From: CAYRRR01 sp964426755
GTDB taxonomy: Bacteria; Patescibacteriota; Saccharimonadia; Saccharimonadales; JAGQNJ01
Assembly (NCBI GenBank): GCA_964426755.1
Contig: CAYRRR010000026.1
Span: forward strand, 1-6,718
DNA length: 6,718 nt
Direction: 5' to 3'
Shown one piece after another: positions 1-5,321 of this stretch (position 1 is its first letter; each line of letters opens with the position of its first letter). A program made the translations under genes and the position numbers. The notes beneath the pieces are model-generated. The model ran no database searches. It was not told the DNA's origin and saw only the letters and a list, made by a program, of their open reading frames with translations.

Positions 1-1057
1 TCGATATACCATCAGACACCAGCTCTAGAACACTACAGACAATCCAGCCGGCGCTAAAGAGGAAGCGCTCTGTACAGGATTTTTTATTTCCTTCGCCTTC
101 GTCAGAATAGACTGAATTGAACGTAATATTCTCGCCACCACCCTCACCGGCATTTTTTCTATCAATTGCCAATTCGGTGTATGCCTGCGCATATTTTTTG
201 TCTTTTAATTTACTTATAATATCAGCACAGGTAAATTTGTTGTCGCCATTCGGGTCGCTATACCACATAAGGTTAGTTTCAGATGGCCCATCGCCTTGAA
301 CCATGTATCGAATATTATCGTTATCAAAGTAATCCGGACCAAGATCTTGGTAGGCAGCGTCATTTGAGAGTTTTGCGAATCCGGCTCCAATCTTTTCGAC
401 AACCCTTCCGTTTTCACTCCAATAAATCGGACCCTTTACTCGTTGGTTGGCAGGTTTATTGTCGTAGTTCTCTTGCTTAGAATATACATTTCCTTCACAT
501 TTTCCATCCCTGAATGACCTAACCCAAAAGTAATACTGGCCAGCCAGAGACACGCCTGACTCTGCATTGTCGGGGCCAGGACGGCCATTTTTTTCTCTGG
601 CATAGGTGCTAATGGCAGACTTCCAGTTTGGCAAAAGTTGACAAGCATCCCCGCTGCATCGGGAGCCTTCACCTCTTTGAGGGGCTATAAAATTATTGAA
701 CTCCCGTACCGACGCAAAACCATACACTTGAACAACTGTGGCCATATCTTTCGGGGTGTTGCAGTCTATCATTCCAGCAACTTCAGTTTTATGGGCACCA
801 ACCCAAATGGTAGATACATCATATTTTGCGCCCCTATCTGCCCAGGTCACCCTGCCATAGTCGGCCTTGTTTATACTCTGGGCATTAGAGCTAACACATG
901 CTGACAAAATTAGTGATGCAACAGCAAGATCATAATCATACTTTGCTTCTTGTTCAGCGTTTAGCGCGAATGTTGTATACGGAAACCAAACTAAAAGCGA
1001 AGAAACCAGCATTAGGCCTGCTCCAAAAATTGCGCAAAATTGTTTTAATGTATTCAC
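1..1057 (-). CDS. Secreted/membrane protein of unknown function, C-terminus off the window; possible VirB6/TrbL-like T4SS component
   Basis: The minus strand is open without a stop from a GTG at 1057-1055 to the left edge (352 codons). The N-terminus (VNTLKQFCAIFGAGLMLVSS...) is a signal peptide or signal anchor, with a basic start, a hydrophobic core at about residues 8-25 and a possible cut after TTFA (residue 31). A polar region of about 290 residues follows, with several cysteines and many Asp, Asn, Gly and aromatic residues, as expected outside the membrane. A hydrophobic stretch (FLFSAGWIVCSVLELVSDG) begins near residue 332 and reaches the edge, so more membrane helices probably lie beyond it. 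An AAAGG ribosome site at 1065-1069 sits 7 bases before the GTG. An in-frame ATG at 1087-1085 is an alternative start but overlaps the candidate -10 box. I recognise no domain. The divergent pilin operon and the soluble-then-membrane layout suggest a T4SS role, by inference only. Confidence 0.72.
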   Translation of the reverse strand, partial: MNTLKQFCAIFGAGLMLVSSLLVWFPYTTFALNAEQEAKYDYDLAVASLILSACVSSNAQSINKADYGRVTWADRGAKYDVSTIWVGAHKTEVAGMIDCNTPKDMATVVQVYGFASVREFNNFIAPQRGEGSRCSGDACQLLPNWKSAISTYAREKNGRPGPDNAESGVSLAGQYYFWVRSFRDGKCEGNVYSKQENYDNKPANQRVKGPIYWSENGRVVEKIGAGFAKLSNDAAYQDLGPDYFDNDNIRYMVQGDGPSETNLMWYSDPNGDNKFTCADIISKLKDKKYAQAYTELAIDRKNAGEGGGENITFNSVYSDEGEGNKKSCTERFLFSAGWIVCSVLELVSDGIS

Positions 1058-1082
1058 TTGTTTGCCTTTAGCCTGTATACGT

Positions 1083-1111
1083 ATCATACCGCTGAATATA
1101 GTCGCAAGCAA
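1083..1111 (-). promoter_or_regulatory. Candidate promoter for the leftward secreted-protein gene
   Basis: On the minus strand a TATGAT -10 box (1088-1083, 5 of 6 to consensus) lies 17 bases after TTGCTT (1111-1106, which keeps the TTG). Transcription would start near 1076. This leaves a short leader containing the AAAGG site and the GTG at 1057, and it argues against the ATG at 1087, which lies inside the -10 box. The -35 is weak. Confidence 0.4.
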
Positions 1112-1136
1112 TTTGAGAACAGCCTTAAACGTATAT

Positions 1137-1165
1137 TTTACTGGCACAAACAAAAAGGGTATAAT
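1137..1165 (+). promoter_or_regulatory. Candidate sigma70-type promoter of the pilin operon
   Basis: TTTACT (1137-1142, 4 of 6 to TTGACA) and a perfect TATAAT (1160-1165) are separated by 17 bases. Transcription would start near 1172, leaving a leader of about 16 bases before the ATG at 1188. This fits that ATG and rules out in-frame starts further upstream (such as 1062), which would lie ahead of the transcript. Confidence 0.55.
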
Positions 1166-1187
1166 ATCCAAAGCGATAGCAAACAAT

Positions 1188-1895
1188 ATGAAAAGCACAA
1201 AAACCCAGAAACATGTTATAAGCATTTTTATGTTCGTAGCTTTGTTTTACTTGAACCTACTTGTATCACTAGTGTTTAACCCTAATCAAGTTTCTGCCGC
1301 TGGCCCTAAATGTTTTATAAATGTTCAATCGAGGTATTTTAGGGTCACCGAATGTCCATCAAACTCTTCAGTTGACCCTAATAACGACTCGTCTAAGACA
1401 GGCACCTGTTATTTTATTGCAGATGTGTCATTGCGACAGGGTCGGTCAACTTTCACCCCAATACACTGTCTTAAAATTCTTCAAACTAACCAAAACTGTG
1501 TTCAGTCTGCTTGTCATCCAGACGCCACGGCCGATGGCATAGGAGGATCTTCGCAAGACCCTAATCGGTTAAACGAAGGCGATCTTCCTGGCAGTGGTGA
1601 TAGATCATCAATTGTGGACTGTAATGGCAATACCCCACAAGGGGCAAAACGATGTTTAGAAAAAAACCCGCTTGTAGTGTGGACATTGCGCGGCATTAAC
1701 TTTTTAGCTGCCGGTGCCGGTATAATAATTGCCGTTTCAATAGTAATTGCAGGTATTCAATATGCTTCAGCCGGACCAAACCCCCAACAGGTTACAGCTG
1801 CCAAAAAGCGTATAATTAGTTCGATTGTTGCGCTACTTGCCTTATTCTTCTTATATGCCTTCTTGCAGTGGTTGGTGCCCGGAGGTGTGTTCTAG
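1188..1895 (+). CDS. T4SS pilin-like protein with a cysteine-rich ectodomain
   Basis: This is a 235-residue protein, first in the array. Residues 1-37 form a signal peptide (MKSTKTQKHV start, hydrophobic core 10-30, possible cut after VSA). Residues 38-160 form a polar ectodomain with eight cysteines (42, 56, 74, 94, 104, 109, 145, 156), suggesting disulfides. Residues 161-235 form the pilin-like hairpin. Helix one ends in VIAGIQYASAG, a short loop PNPQQVTAAKKR follows, and helix two ends in LQWLVPGGVF. I associate that ending with T4SS pilin (VirB2/TrbC-like) proteins of Saccharibacteria. The frame stays open upstream to 1062, but I chose the ATG at 1188 because it starts a proper signal peptide and follows the promoter. 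No clear Shine-Dalgarno is seen. The large ectodomain suggests a minor or tip subunit, or an adhesin, rather than the main fibre subunit; this is inferred. Confidence 0.82.
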   Translation: MKSTKTQKHVISIFMFVALFYLNLLVSLVFNPNQVSAAGPKCFINVQSRYFRVTECPSNSSVDPNNDSSKTGTCYFIADVSLRQGRSTFTPIHCLKILQTNQNCVQSACHPDATADGIGGSSQDPNRLNEGDLPGSGDRSSIVDCNGNTPQGAKRCLEKNPLVVWTLRGINFLAAGAGIIIAVSIVIAGIQYASAGPNPQQVTAAKKRIISSIVALLALFFLYAFLQWLVPGGVF

Positions 1896-2293
1896 TGTGG
1901 CACAATCTGCTATCATTTTTTGCTGCCGCCGGTGACGCATGTAATCCGGCTGCCGGCGCACGAAGCTTCTTTGGGCTGCCGCCTTGGTATAAATATCTTG
2001 ATGGCAAACAAGATACTTTTGGACGATGTGTACCTGATTTTGACTGGTCAAACTGGAGTAATGCTAATGATTTATGGTCTATTGCACTTGTGGCGGTTGA
2101 AATTATGCTTCGTATTGGCGCACTTGTAGCCATAGGTTACATTATTTTTGCTGGCTTTCAGTACATGACGAGCTCTGGTGAGCCAGATAAAACTAAAAAT
2201 GCCAAATCAACCATAATAAATGCATTGGTTGGGTTGGCAATAGCCATACTTGCAACCTCACTCGTGTCATTTATAGGTAATCAGATAAAATAA
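1895..2293 (+). CDS. T4SS pilin-like two-helix membrane protein (GTG start)
   Basis: This 132-residue protein starts at a GTG overlapping the preceding TAG stop by one base (TAGTG). A strong GGAGG ribosome site at 1881-1885 lies 9 bases upstream, so the two genes are probably translationally coupled. The frame is open to an earlier GTG at 1868, but that lies inside the upstream gene and ahead of the GGAGG site. The N-terminus (VWHNLLSFFAAAGDAC) is only briefly hydrophobic, with no typical charged signal peptide. Residues 16-60 hold a motif-like FFGLPPWYKYL and two cysteines (16, 45). Helix one spans about 61-88 and leads to FQYMTSSGEPDKTKNAKSTI, then helix two (107-127). The G(F/L)xY...SxG(D/E)...AKxTI hairpin is shared with the next four genes and matches the T4SS pilin family (VirB2-like). 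It may be a minor subunit. Confidence 0.8.
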   Translation: MWHNLLSFFAAAGDACNPAAGARSFFGLPPWYKYLDGKQDTFGRCVPDFDWSNWSNANDLWSIALVAVEIMLRIGALVAIGYIIFAGFQYMTSSGEPDKTKNAKSTIINALVGLAIAILATSLVSFIGNQIK

Positions 2294-2298
2294 TAGTT

Positions 2299-2595
2299 AT
2301 GAAAAACGCACTACTCATACTTGCCCAAACAATAGTTGATCCCAGCTCTGTTAACATACCCAAACCTCAGGCCAGCGGTAGCCAAATTCAGACTGTATTA
2401 AGGATTGTATTTTTGACGGCCGGAGCGGTCAGTGTTCTTATGATTGTAATCGGAGGCTTACTATATGTAACATCAAATGGTGACCCGCAACGTACCGCTC
2501 GAGCAAAAGACACCATTCTTTATGCAATAATTGGCTTAGTGGTGGCTATACTATCTTCAGTAATTGTAGTTTTTGTACTGGGAAGAGTTTTTTAA
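2299..2595 (+). CDS. Small T4SS pilin-like protein without cysteines
   Basis: At 98 residues this is the shortest member of the array and is almost entirely hairpin. A short N-terminus (MKNALLILAQTIVDPSS) may be a minimal signal or simply a hydrophobic patch. A Pro/Ser-rich linker runs to residue 28, helix one spans 33-55, the loop is YVTSNGDPQRTARAKDTI, and helix two (73-94) ends in VLGRVF. It has no cysteines, unlike every other member of the array. It begins 5 bases after the previous stop with no clear Shine-Dalgarno, so it probably depends on coupling to upstream translation. Its TAA overlaps the next ATG by one base (TAATG). The family is recognised from the hairpin; its role as a pilus subunit is inferred. 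Confidence 0.8.
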   Translation: MKNALLILAQTIVDPSSVNIPKPQASGSQIQTVLRIVFLTAGAVSVLMIVIGGLLYVTSNGDPQRTARAKDTILYAIIGLVVAILSSVIVVFVLGRVF

Positions 2596-2978
2596 TGAAG
2601 CGATTAATTATAAGTTTTAGTTTTATTACCGCGCTATTTTTGCCCGTGGTGACAACAGCAAGTGTGTTTGCGCAGGATCCACTGGACCCAGTGTGTCAAG
2701 GAGCCCAGGCCGGCTCAGCTGCTTGCAGAAGCAGAACCGTTCAAAACCCGGTATTAGGCAGTAACGGCGCGCTCACAAGAATCATACAAATACTGATTAT
2801 GATTACAGGGGTAGCATCCGTAATAATGATTATGGTAGGTGGTTTTAAATATGTTATTTCAGCAGGCGACCCGGCAAATATCAACTCCGCCAAGAATACC
2901 ATATTGTATGCCATTATCGGCTTAGTGGTAGCTATTTTTGCCCAAGCTATCGTATCATTTGTTTTAAGAAGGCTTTAA
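2595..2978 (+). CDS. T4SS pilin-like protein with signal peptide
   Basis: This 127-residue protein starts at an ATG overlapping the upstream TAA, with a purine-rich GGAAGAG site about 7 bases ahead. The signal peptide (MKRLIISFSFITALFLPVV...) is likely cut after VFA (residue 26). The mature N-terminus carries one cysteine pair, C34 and C44. Helix one spans about 62-83, the loop is FKYVISAGDPANINSAKNTI, and helix two (103-124) ends in VLRRL, where the neighbours have VLGR. With the signal removed the product would be about 101 residues, in the size range of VirB2-type pilins. It would be an inner-membrane-stored subunit assembled into a pilus. Sequence and spacing place it with the two following genes as the subgroup most like true pilins. 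Confidence 0.85.
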   Translation: MKRLIISFSFITALFLPVVTTASVFAQDPLDPVCQGAQAGSAACRSRTVQNPVLGSNGALTRIIQILIMITGVASVIMIMVGGFKYVISAGDPANINSAKNTILYAIIGLVVAIFAQAIVSFVLRRL

Positions 2979-3003
2979 TTATAAAATTTAAGAAAGGAAA
3001 ATT

Positions 3004-3396
3004 ATGATAAAAAAACTAACATTTATAATAACTTCAACACTTGCACTGATGGTAGTCGCAATGAGCCCACTTGCTCTTCAGACAGTTCACGCGGGTGGTA
3101 ATCCGAATAAAGATGCTGCTTGCGAAGGCGTGCGCATGACAGGTGGCGGAGGTTGTGACGCTGATGCTAGCGGAACTATTAATAACGTAATCCGTACGGT
3201 AATAGATTTGTTTTCGATTGTGGTTGGTGTTACAGCGGTTATTATGATTATGGTTGGTGGCTTTAAATACATTGTTTCATCTGGTGATTCAAGCAATGTT
3301 AATAGTGCCAAAAACACCATTTTGTATGCCATTGTGGGCTTAGTTATTGTTGTGCTTGCTCAGGTAATAGTACGGTTCGTTTTGGGGCGAATATAA
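3004..3396 (+). CDS. T4SS pilin-like protein, candidate major pilin
   Basis: This is a 130-residue protein. A clear AAAGGA ribosome site (2993-2998) lies 5 bases before the ATG, one of the best in the array. The signal peptide (MIKKLTFIITSTLALMVVAM...) is likely cut after VHA (residue 30). The mature N-terminus is Gly-rich and has a cysteine pair (C40, C51) around a GGGG stretch. Helix one spans about 65-86, the loop is FKYIVSSGDSSNVNSAKNTI, and helix two (106-127) ends in VLGRI. It is closest to the next gene: both share NNxIRTVIxxFSxVVGV, VIMIxVGGxKYI and the run from AKNTILYAIVGLVI to VIVRFVLGR. It begins 25 bases after the preceding stop. The strong ribosome site and typical architecture suggest abundant expression, but the choice of major subunit is inference. 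Confidence 0.85.
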   Translation: MIKKLTFIITSTLALMVVAMSPLALQTVHAGGNPNKDAACEGVRMTGGGGCDADASGTINNVIRTVIDLFSIVVGVTAVIMIMVGGFKYIVSSGDSSNVNSAKNTILYAIVGLVIVVLAQVIVRFVLGRI

Positions 3397-3406
3397 TTAG
3401 ATAAGC

Positions 3407-3436
3407 TTGAAAAGCGCTACCTTGTTGTAGTAAAGT
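3407..3436 (+). promoter_or_regulatory. Weak candidate internal promoter before the last pilin gene
   Basis: The gap between the last two pilin genes (75 bases) is the longest in the array. TTGAAA (3407-3412, 4 of 6) and TAAAGT (3431-3436, 4 of 6) are 18 bases apart, giving a start near 3443. The gap also holds a small CTAC/GTAG hairpin without a T-run. The match is weak, and simple read-through from 1160 is equally possible. Confidence 0.25.
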
Positions 3437-3451
3437 GAAAACAATTAGCAC

Positions 3452-3475
3452 ATGAAAGGAACTTCTTTAAAATGA
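3452..3475 (+). other. Possible seven-codon leader frame overlapping the next start
   Basis: An ATG at 3452 opens a seven-codon frame (MKGTSLK) whose TGA stop overlaps the pilin ATG at 3472 (ATGA). The AAAGGA site at 3455-3460 used for the pilin lies inside it. It could couple translation or be chance; nothing else supports it. Confidence 0.15.
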
Positions 3476-3888
3476 AACGACTCAAAAATTACATCATGAC
3501 TCTGGCGATGAGCGGTCTGCTCTTTGTGCCGGTCTTTGCATTCATAGGCGTCGCTTCTGCGCAGACACCAAGTATTGAAGAAGGTCTTGAGCGAGGCACT
3601 TGTTTAAGCACTACTGCGACTGATTGCGATACCCAGGATCCTGATGAATCGGTGAACAATATTATTAGAACCGTAATTAACATCTTTTCGCTGGTAGTAG
3701 GTGTAGTGTCGGTTATTATGATTATTGTCGGTGGCTTAAAATACATTACCTCAGGTGGTGATTCGGGTAATGTCAGCGGTGCCAAGAATACAATCCTCTA
3801 CGCTATCGTAGGACTTGTTATCGTTGCTCTGGCGCAGGTAATTGTACGATTTGTACTCGGCCGAGTGACCGATACGAGCGGTATATAA
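3472..3888 (+). CDS. T4SS pilin-like protein, last of the array, candidate major pilin
   Basis: This is a 138-residue protein. An AAAGGA site at 3455-3460 lies 11 bases before the ATG, slightly long. The signal peptide (MKRLKNYIMTLAMSGLLFV...) is likely cut after ASA (residue 30). The mature N-terminus is acidic with a cysteine pair (C44, C52). Helix one spans about 66-90, the loop is LKYITSGGDSGNVSGAKNTI, and helix two runs to VRFVLGR. A hydrophilic tail TDTSGI extends beyond the position where its relatives stop. It is the nearest paralogue of the preceding gene, but almost every synonymous site in the shared core differs, so the duplication is old. Its codons end in C more often (ATC, CTC, TAC) than its neighbour's. 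A strong terminator follows 27 bases after the stop, marking the operon's end. Confidence 0.85.
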   Translation: MKRLKNYIMTLAMSGLLFVPVFAFIGVASAQTPSIEEGLERGTCLSTTATDCDTQDPDESVNNIIRTVINIFSLVVGVVSVIMIIVGGLKYITSGGDSGNVSGAKNTILYAIVGLVIVALAQVIVRFVLGRVTDTSGI

Positions 3889-3915
3889 AGGTTTTTTTAT
3901 CTACAGCAAAGCAAC

Positions 3916-3942
3916 AAAAAGCCCCCTGATCGGGGGCTTTTT
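3916..3942. terminator. Bidirectional rho-independent terminator between convergent genes
   Basis: This is a perfect 11-base-pair stem: arms AAAAAGCCCCC (3916-3926) and GGGGGCTTTTT (3932-3942) around the loop TGATC. The A-run on one side and T-run on the other let it work in both directions. It serves the pilin operon from the left and the hsp20 gene, whose stop lies at 3963, from the right. Confidence 0.92.
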
Positions 3943-3962
3943 ACATTAGGCTAACCTTTGGC

Positions 3963-4457
3963 CTACAGAACCTGGATTTTCTTAACGGTATCTTGTTTAA
4001 CTTTAGTGAAAGAAATGGTTAATACGCCGTCTTTTAGTACAGCTTCAATCTCATCTTCTTTAACAGCAATAGGCAATGCCAGGCTACGTGAAAACTCACC
4101 CCAGTAACATTCTTGCACAAAGTAGTTAATTACATCTTCTTCATTGCCAGCTGATAGCGTGCCTCGAATACTTAAGGTATTATCGGCAATACTAACATCT
4201 AGATCACTCTTATTTACGCCTGCTGTGCGTGCTTTAACCACGAGCTTTTCTTTGGTTTCATATACGTCAACCGCCAATTGGCCGGGAACGGCTTCTTCTT
4301 CGTCCCACTCATCATTGCCTGCTACAGGTGTTTGTCCTTGAGCATCATCAGCTGGTTGTTCAATAGCCGCATTCTCGCTAAAATCATCCTCACCCAGGAA
4401 TGCAGCCGTAAGCTCGTCTTCCATCAACAGATCATCATCTTGTTGCTTACGCGCCAT
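3963..4457 (-). CDS. hsp20: Small heat shock protein, Hsp20/alpha-crystallin family
   Basis: This 164-residue protein is an ATP-independent holdase chaperone of the cytoplasm that binds unfolding proteins as oligomers. Residues 1-58 form a very acidic, probably disordered N-terminal arm (MARKQQDDDLLMEDELTAAF), rich in Asp, Glu and Gln and unusual next to the hydrophobic arms of typical family members. The alpha-crystallin domain spans about 60-152. It begins LAVDVYETKEKLVVKA, continues with DNTLSIRG and YWGEFSRSLALP, and has the family hallmark A-x-L-x-x-G-V-L as AVLKDGVL (139-146). The C-terminus ends in IQV (161-163), an I-x-V motif of the kind that docks onto neighbouring subunits. A GGAGGG site (4466-4471) lies 8 bases ahead of the ATG, which supports the start. 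I see no CIRCE element and no clear promoter. The gene converges on the pilin operon and diverges from comF. Confidence 0.93.
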   Translation of the reverse strand: MARKQQDDDLLMEDELTAAFLGEDDFSENAAIEQPADDAQGQTPVAGNDEWDEEEAVPGQLAVDVYETKEKLVVKARTAGVNKSDLDVSIADNTLSIRGTLSAGNEEDVINYFVQECYWGEFSRSLALPIAVKEDEIEAVLKDGVLTISFTKVKQDTVKKIQVL

Positions 4458-4512
4458 AGTTGTTACCCTCCACTATGTATACTATATTATTTGTACGGTC
4501 ATGTTTTTGTCT

Positions 4513-4524
4513 TACTTGCAAGTA
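4513..4524. promoter_or_regulatory. Perfect 12-base palindrome between hsp20 and comF, possible operator
   Basis: TACTTGCAAGTA is a perfect palindrome lying 56 bases upstream of hsp20 and 66 bases upstream of comF, where a dimeric regulator could control either gene. A weak comF promoter could use TTGCAA (4516-4521) as -35 and AACAAT (4539-4544) as -10 with 17-base spacing, which would put the palindrome on the -35. No known operator matches, and a 12-base palindrome can occur by chance. Confidence 0.25.
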
Positions 4525-4589
4525 TAGACTAAGCAAACAACAATAAGCAACATGCGCCCCATTATTTACAACAGAATAATAACAACATT

Positions 4590-5255
4590 ATGATCTCTTC
4601 TCTGTTACGCATAATCGCCCCTGATGATTGCCTCCAGTGCGGCAATGAAGGCGAACTGTGGTGCCAATGGTGTCGGCTTGACCATGAATTTTTGCCGAGC
4701 AGATGTTTTAGGTGTCATGCTATGACACGCGATTTTGAAGTATGTCCGTCTTGTCGCAAAGCAGTGCGTCTAAAGCGAGTATATGTTGCTCTGGAATATA
4801 AAGGTATTGCTAAAGAGCTGGTTTACTCGCTTAAGTTTGAAGGCAAGCGTCAAGCTGCTGAAATAATCGCCAAAGTCATGCACGGTCTTTTGCCGTTATA
4901 TAGCTCAGACACGATTGTTGTTAGCGTGCCAACTGCCCGTTCTCGGGTTCGTCAGCGTGGCTTTGATCAAACTGCTCTCATTGCCCGTTGTCTTGCTCGT
5001 GAACAAAAGCTCAAGTTTGTACCAGCGTTATTGCGACATGGAGCTGCGCGGCAAGTTGGTGCTTCAAAAAAGCTGCGCCAATCCCAAGTTGGCGGCTTGT
5101 ATGCATTGCGGCCAAACGTAAACCTACAGGGCAAAGAGATATTATTGGTAGATGATGTGGTTACAACTGGTGCGACTTTAGCAGAAGTCACGCGGGTGCT
5201 TAAACAGGCTGGCGCTAAATCAGTGAGTTGCGCCGCCTTCGCCTATACAAAGTAG
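4590..5255 (+). CDS. comF: ComF family protein (phosphoribosyltransferase fold, zinc ribbons)
   Basis: This 221-residue protein has the usual ComF length. The N-terminal part has four CxxC pairs (C14/C17, C25/C28, C39/C42, C52/C55), enough for two zinc-binding knuckles. The C-terminal part is a type I phosphoribosyltransferase domain. It includes the ComF signature VPTARSRVRQRGFDQ (113-127), in which R-x-R-G-F-x-Q is conserved, and the PRPP-binding loop ILLVDDVVTTGAT (184-196) with the paired aspartates. ComF is a cytosolic protein needed for efficient natural transformation, where it acts with the DNA-uptake helicase and processing proteins on incoming single strands. Its exact chemistry is not settled. 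The N-terminus (MISSLLRIIAPDDCLQCG) matches the family pattern, supporting this ATG although no Shine-Dalgarno is visible. It is transcribed away from hsp20. No other competence gene is in the window. Confidence 0.93.
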   Translation: MISSLLRIIAPDDCLQCGNEGELWCQWCRLDHEFLPSRCFRCHAMTRDFEVCPSCRKAVRLKRVYVALEYKGIAKELVYSLKFEGKRQAAEIIAKVMHGLLPLYSSDTIVVSVPTARSRVRQRGFDQTALIARCLAREQKLKFVPALLRHGAARQVGASKKLRQSQVGGLYALRPNVNLQGKEILLVDDVVTTGATLAEVTRVLKQAGAKSVSCAAFAYTK

Positions 5256-5259
5256 GGTC

Positions 5260-5288
5260 TTGACAAAGATTTTAAAATTTGCTATAAT
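5260..5288 (+). promoter_or_regulatory. Perfect consensus sigma70 promoter with extended -10
   Basis: TTGACA (5260-5265) and TATAAT (5283-5288) both match consensus fully and are 17 bases apart. TGC directly before the -10 provides the extended TGn element. The -35 begins 4 bases after the comF stop. Transcription should start near 5295, giving a leader of about 27 bases before the ATG at 5322. Confidence 0.88.
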
Positions 5289-5321
5289 AAAATATGTATT
5301 CATTGAAAGATAAAATCAAAA

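Noticed and set aside
117..904. Plus-strand open frames of 60-88 codons in the left end
   Set aside because: They lie opposite the long minus-strand gene, have no ribosome sites or recognisable domains, and encode low-complexity products typical of antisense shadows.
1055..1087. ATG at 1087-1085 as start of the leftward gene
   Set aside because: It overlaps the candidate -10 box and lacks a ribosome site, while the GTG at 1057 has AAAGG at a 7-base spacing. It is kept as an alternative only.
1062..1187. Upstream in-frame extension of the first pilin gene (42 extra residues)
   Set aside because: The extension would begin ahead of the TATAAT promoter and bury the signal peptide. The ATG at 1188 gives a typical charged start and hydrophobic core.
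1868..1895. First two pilin genes as one frameshifted gene, or a start at GTG 1868 for the second
   Set aside because: Each has a complete hairpin, and the TAGTG overlap with GGAGG 9 bases upstream is normal translational coupling.
3397..3471. Terminator in the gap before the last pilin gene
   Set aside because: The only hairpin there has a 4-base stem (CTAC/GTAG) and no T-run, so read-through is expected.
4458..4530. CIRCE element or clear sigma70 promoter for hsp20
   Set aside because: No TTAGCACTC/GAGTGCTAA repeat is present. AATAAT and TATAGT boxes exist on the minus strand but none has a credible -35 at 16-18 bases.
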